From: Vulcanimicrobiota bacterium
Lineage (GTDB): Bacteria > Vulcanimicrobiota > Vulcanimicrobiia > Vulcanimicrobiales > Vulcanimicrobiaceae
Assembly: GCA_013043945.1 (NCBI GenBank)
Contig: JABEUW010000224.1
Location: 1 to 16,258 of the forward strand
Reading direction: 5' to 3'
Length of the DNA: 16,258 bases
The notes under the pieces are model-generated. The model was not told the origin of the DNA. It ran no database searches and was given only the letters and a program-made list of their open reading frames with translations. This document shows positions 14,697-16,258 of the stretch, in pieces. The position numbers and the translations under genes are program-made. Positions within the stretch are counted from its first letter, which is position 1. Each line of letters starts with the position of its first letter.

Positions 14697-14734
14697 CCTC
14701 GATACGGTGGCTCCGCCACCTACTCGGGGTGACA
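14697..14734 (+). repeat. Palindromic intergenic repeat, copy 3
   Basis: CCTCGATAC is followed by the hairpin GGTGGC-TCC-GCCACC (14706-14720) and CTACTCGGGGTGACA. It is the same unit as the two copies near 6.8 kb, with a third version of the stem that again pairs perfectly. It ends 12 bases before the stop codon of the convergent TonB-like gene. Confidence 0.78.
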
Positions 14735-14746
14735 GATGCTGCGCCG

Positions 14747-15382
14747 CTACCAAGCCTGGAACTTCACCCGGAAGAGCATCGTGCCGGCGACGGCGCGACA
14801 GTTGCGTGTCGCCGCAGCATACTCGGCGTTCTTCGCCATCTGCAGAGCGAGGACGTCGAGCGCGGCATTACCGCTACTGCTCTGAATCGTTGCGTTGCGA
14901 AAGAGGCCGAGCGCATCGACCGCAATCGCTATCGTGCTCGTTCCGGTCGTTCGTTGCGCGCGCGTTACCGGGTCGATCGGCGGAGCGGTCGGCTCGGCGA
15001 GCATGCGTGGCGGCGTACTCGTCGAGATACACGCGAGAGCAGGGCTCGGTGACGGATGCGGCGTCGGCGGAGGGCGCGGCGCTGCGGTCGGCGGAGCCGC
15101 TGGAACTGCGTGGTGCGGGCCCGGCCGCTTCGAGAGCGGAGTCGCAGCCACCGTATGAAGTCGTGGCCACGGCGTCGGCGGCGGCGTTGGTGGGGGTGTC
15201 GGCGGCGCCGGAGTTACTCGCGCGATCGTCAGCGGCCGCGGAAGCGCCTGCACGGTAATGCGTGCGACACCCGAACGTAGATCGAGCGGATTATGCTGCA
15301 GGAAGAGCGCCGCAAGAATGTGGAGGAAGAGCGATAGCACGAGCGCCCACCACAGATAGCGGCTCACTCTCACGCGCAACAT
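14747..15382 (-). CDS. TonB-like energy transducer, diverged paralog
   Basis: TonB proteins span the inner membrane and pass proton-motive energy from ExbB/ExbD to outer-membrane receptors. This 211-aa protein has a short basic N-terminus, one membrane helix (about 9-28) containing the SxxxH pattern known from TonB (S17, H21), a long Pro-rich periplasmic segment (58-113), and a C-terminal domain (about 118-211) ending in FRVKFQAW. The C-terminal domain aligns without gaps with the upstream paralog around SSGN, but the beginning of the domain (NYP, G..G) is poorly kept, so receptor binding may differ. Cys118 and Cys195 are 77 residues apart, as in the paralog. An intrinsic terminator lies between the two genes, so this one probably has its own, unidentified promoter. 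Confidence 0.82.
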   Translation of the reverse strand: MLRVRVSRYLWWALVLSLFLHILAALFLQHNPLDLRSGVARITVQALPRPLTIARVTPAPPTPPPTPPPTPWPRLHTVAATPLSKRPGPHHAVPAAPPTAAPRPPPTPHPSPSPALACISTSTPPRMLAEPTAPPIDPVTRAQRTTGTSTIAIAVDALGLFRNATIQSSSGNAALDVLALQMAKNAEYAAATRNCRAVAGTMLFRVKFQAW

Positions 15383-15400
15383 TCCTGCCCAGCGAAAACG

Positions 15401-15428
15401 GAAAAGACGCTCACACGAGCGTCTTTTC
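15401..15428 (-). terminator. Intrinsic transcription terminator after the first TonB-like gene
   Basis: A perfect 12-bp stem (GAAAAGACGCTC paired with GAGCGTCTTTTC) closes a 4-base loop 21 bases after the stop codon of the TonB gene that ends at 15449. On the minus strand the stem ends in a run of U, followed by another TTTTC. The A/U base of the stem makes it potentially active in both directions. Confidence 0.82.
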
Positions 15429-15448
15429 GCCGAGGGAGCCCGATTGCC

Positions 15449-16195
<747 letters not shown>

Positions 16196-16198
16196 CGG

Positions 16199-16258
16199 TT
16201 ACTGCGTCACTCCTTGCGGCGTGCCCTGAACGTGGTTGGCCAACCCGAAATAGGTCAA
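16199..16258 (-). CDS. C-terminal end of an unidentified protein (5' part beyond the window)
   Basis: Only the last 19 codons and the TAA stop (16199-16201) are inside the window; the peptide ends in GTPQGVTQ. The frame is open to the edge and its stop lies three bases before the TonB ATG, the spacing of an operon. Position upstream of tonB makes an ExbB/ExbD-type component a reasonable guess, but the visible residues do not show it. Confidence 0.4.
   Translation of the reverse strand: MTYFGLANHVQGTPQGVTQ

Overview
The window reads as a stretch of a GC-rich chromosome from a diderm bacterium. Two TonB-type proteins imply an outer membrane, and a class A penicillin-binding protein and an undecaprenyl-pyrophosphate phosphatase imply peptidoglycan. 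I cannot place it by marker gene. The gene content and the short intergenic palindromes would fit an uncultured phylum such as Eremiobacterota/Vulcanimicrobiota, but that is a guess. Coding density is very high and many genes overlap their neighbours. I saw no tRNA, rRNA, CRISPR array, insertion sequence or prophage gene, and no gene-free stretch longer than about 220 bases.

Left part (1-4971, minus strand): one operon in the order BCCP-like protein, accC, nusB, class A PBP, xseA (cut by the left edge). It couples fatty-acid precursor synthesis, rRNA antitermination, wall synthesis and DNA repair. The first gene looks like a biotin carboxyl carrier protein but has lost the biotin-accepting lysine and contains no lysine at all from its likely ATG start. 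Divergent from it, on the plus strand, is an intact GAF/HD-GYP c-di-GMP phosphodiesterase (5016-6764).

Middle (6765-10887): after a cluster of palindromic repeats comes a tightly overlapping minus-strand pterin operon, moaC - mogA/moaB - folC - folP - folB - folK. It combines early and late molybdenum-cofactor steps with the last four steps of folate synthesis. Divergent from moaC is a plus-strand pair (10900-12989): a tandem HD-GYP-like protein in which both sites have lost their metal ligands, translationally coupled to a protein resembling a diverged D12-type methyltransferase. This pair is the least explained unit in the window.

Right part (12973-16258): uppP and a small two-helix membrane protein (minus), a PilZ-domain protein (plus), then two paralogous TonB-like genes (minus) separated by an intrinsic terminator, with the end of an unidentified gene at the right edge. 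The two TonB paralogs are very different overall but share two cysteines exactly 77 residues apart.

Intergenic structure: a repeat family (CCTCGATAC - short hairpin - CTACTCGG..TGACA) occurs three times, plus fragments. The sequence of the central hairpin changes between copies while pairing is kept. Both places where it occurs lie between convergent genes. An additional imperfect inverted repeat of about 120 nt sits at 14564-14683.
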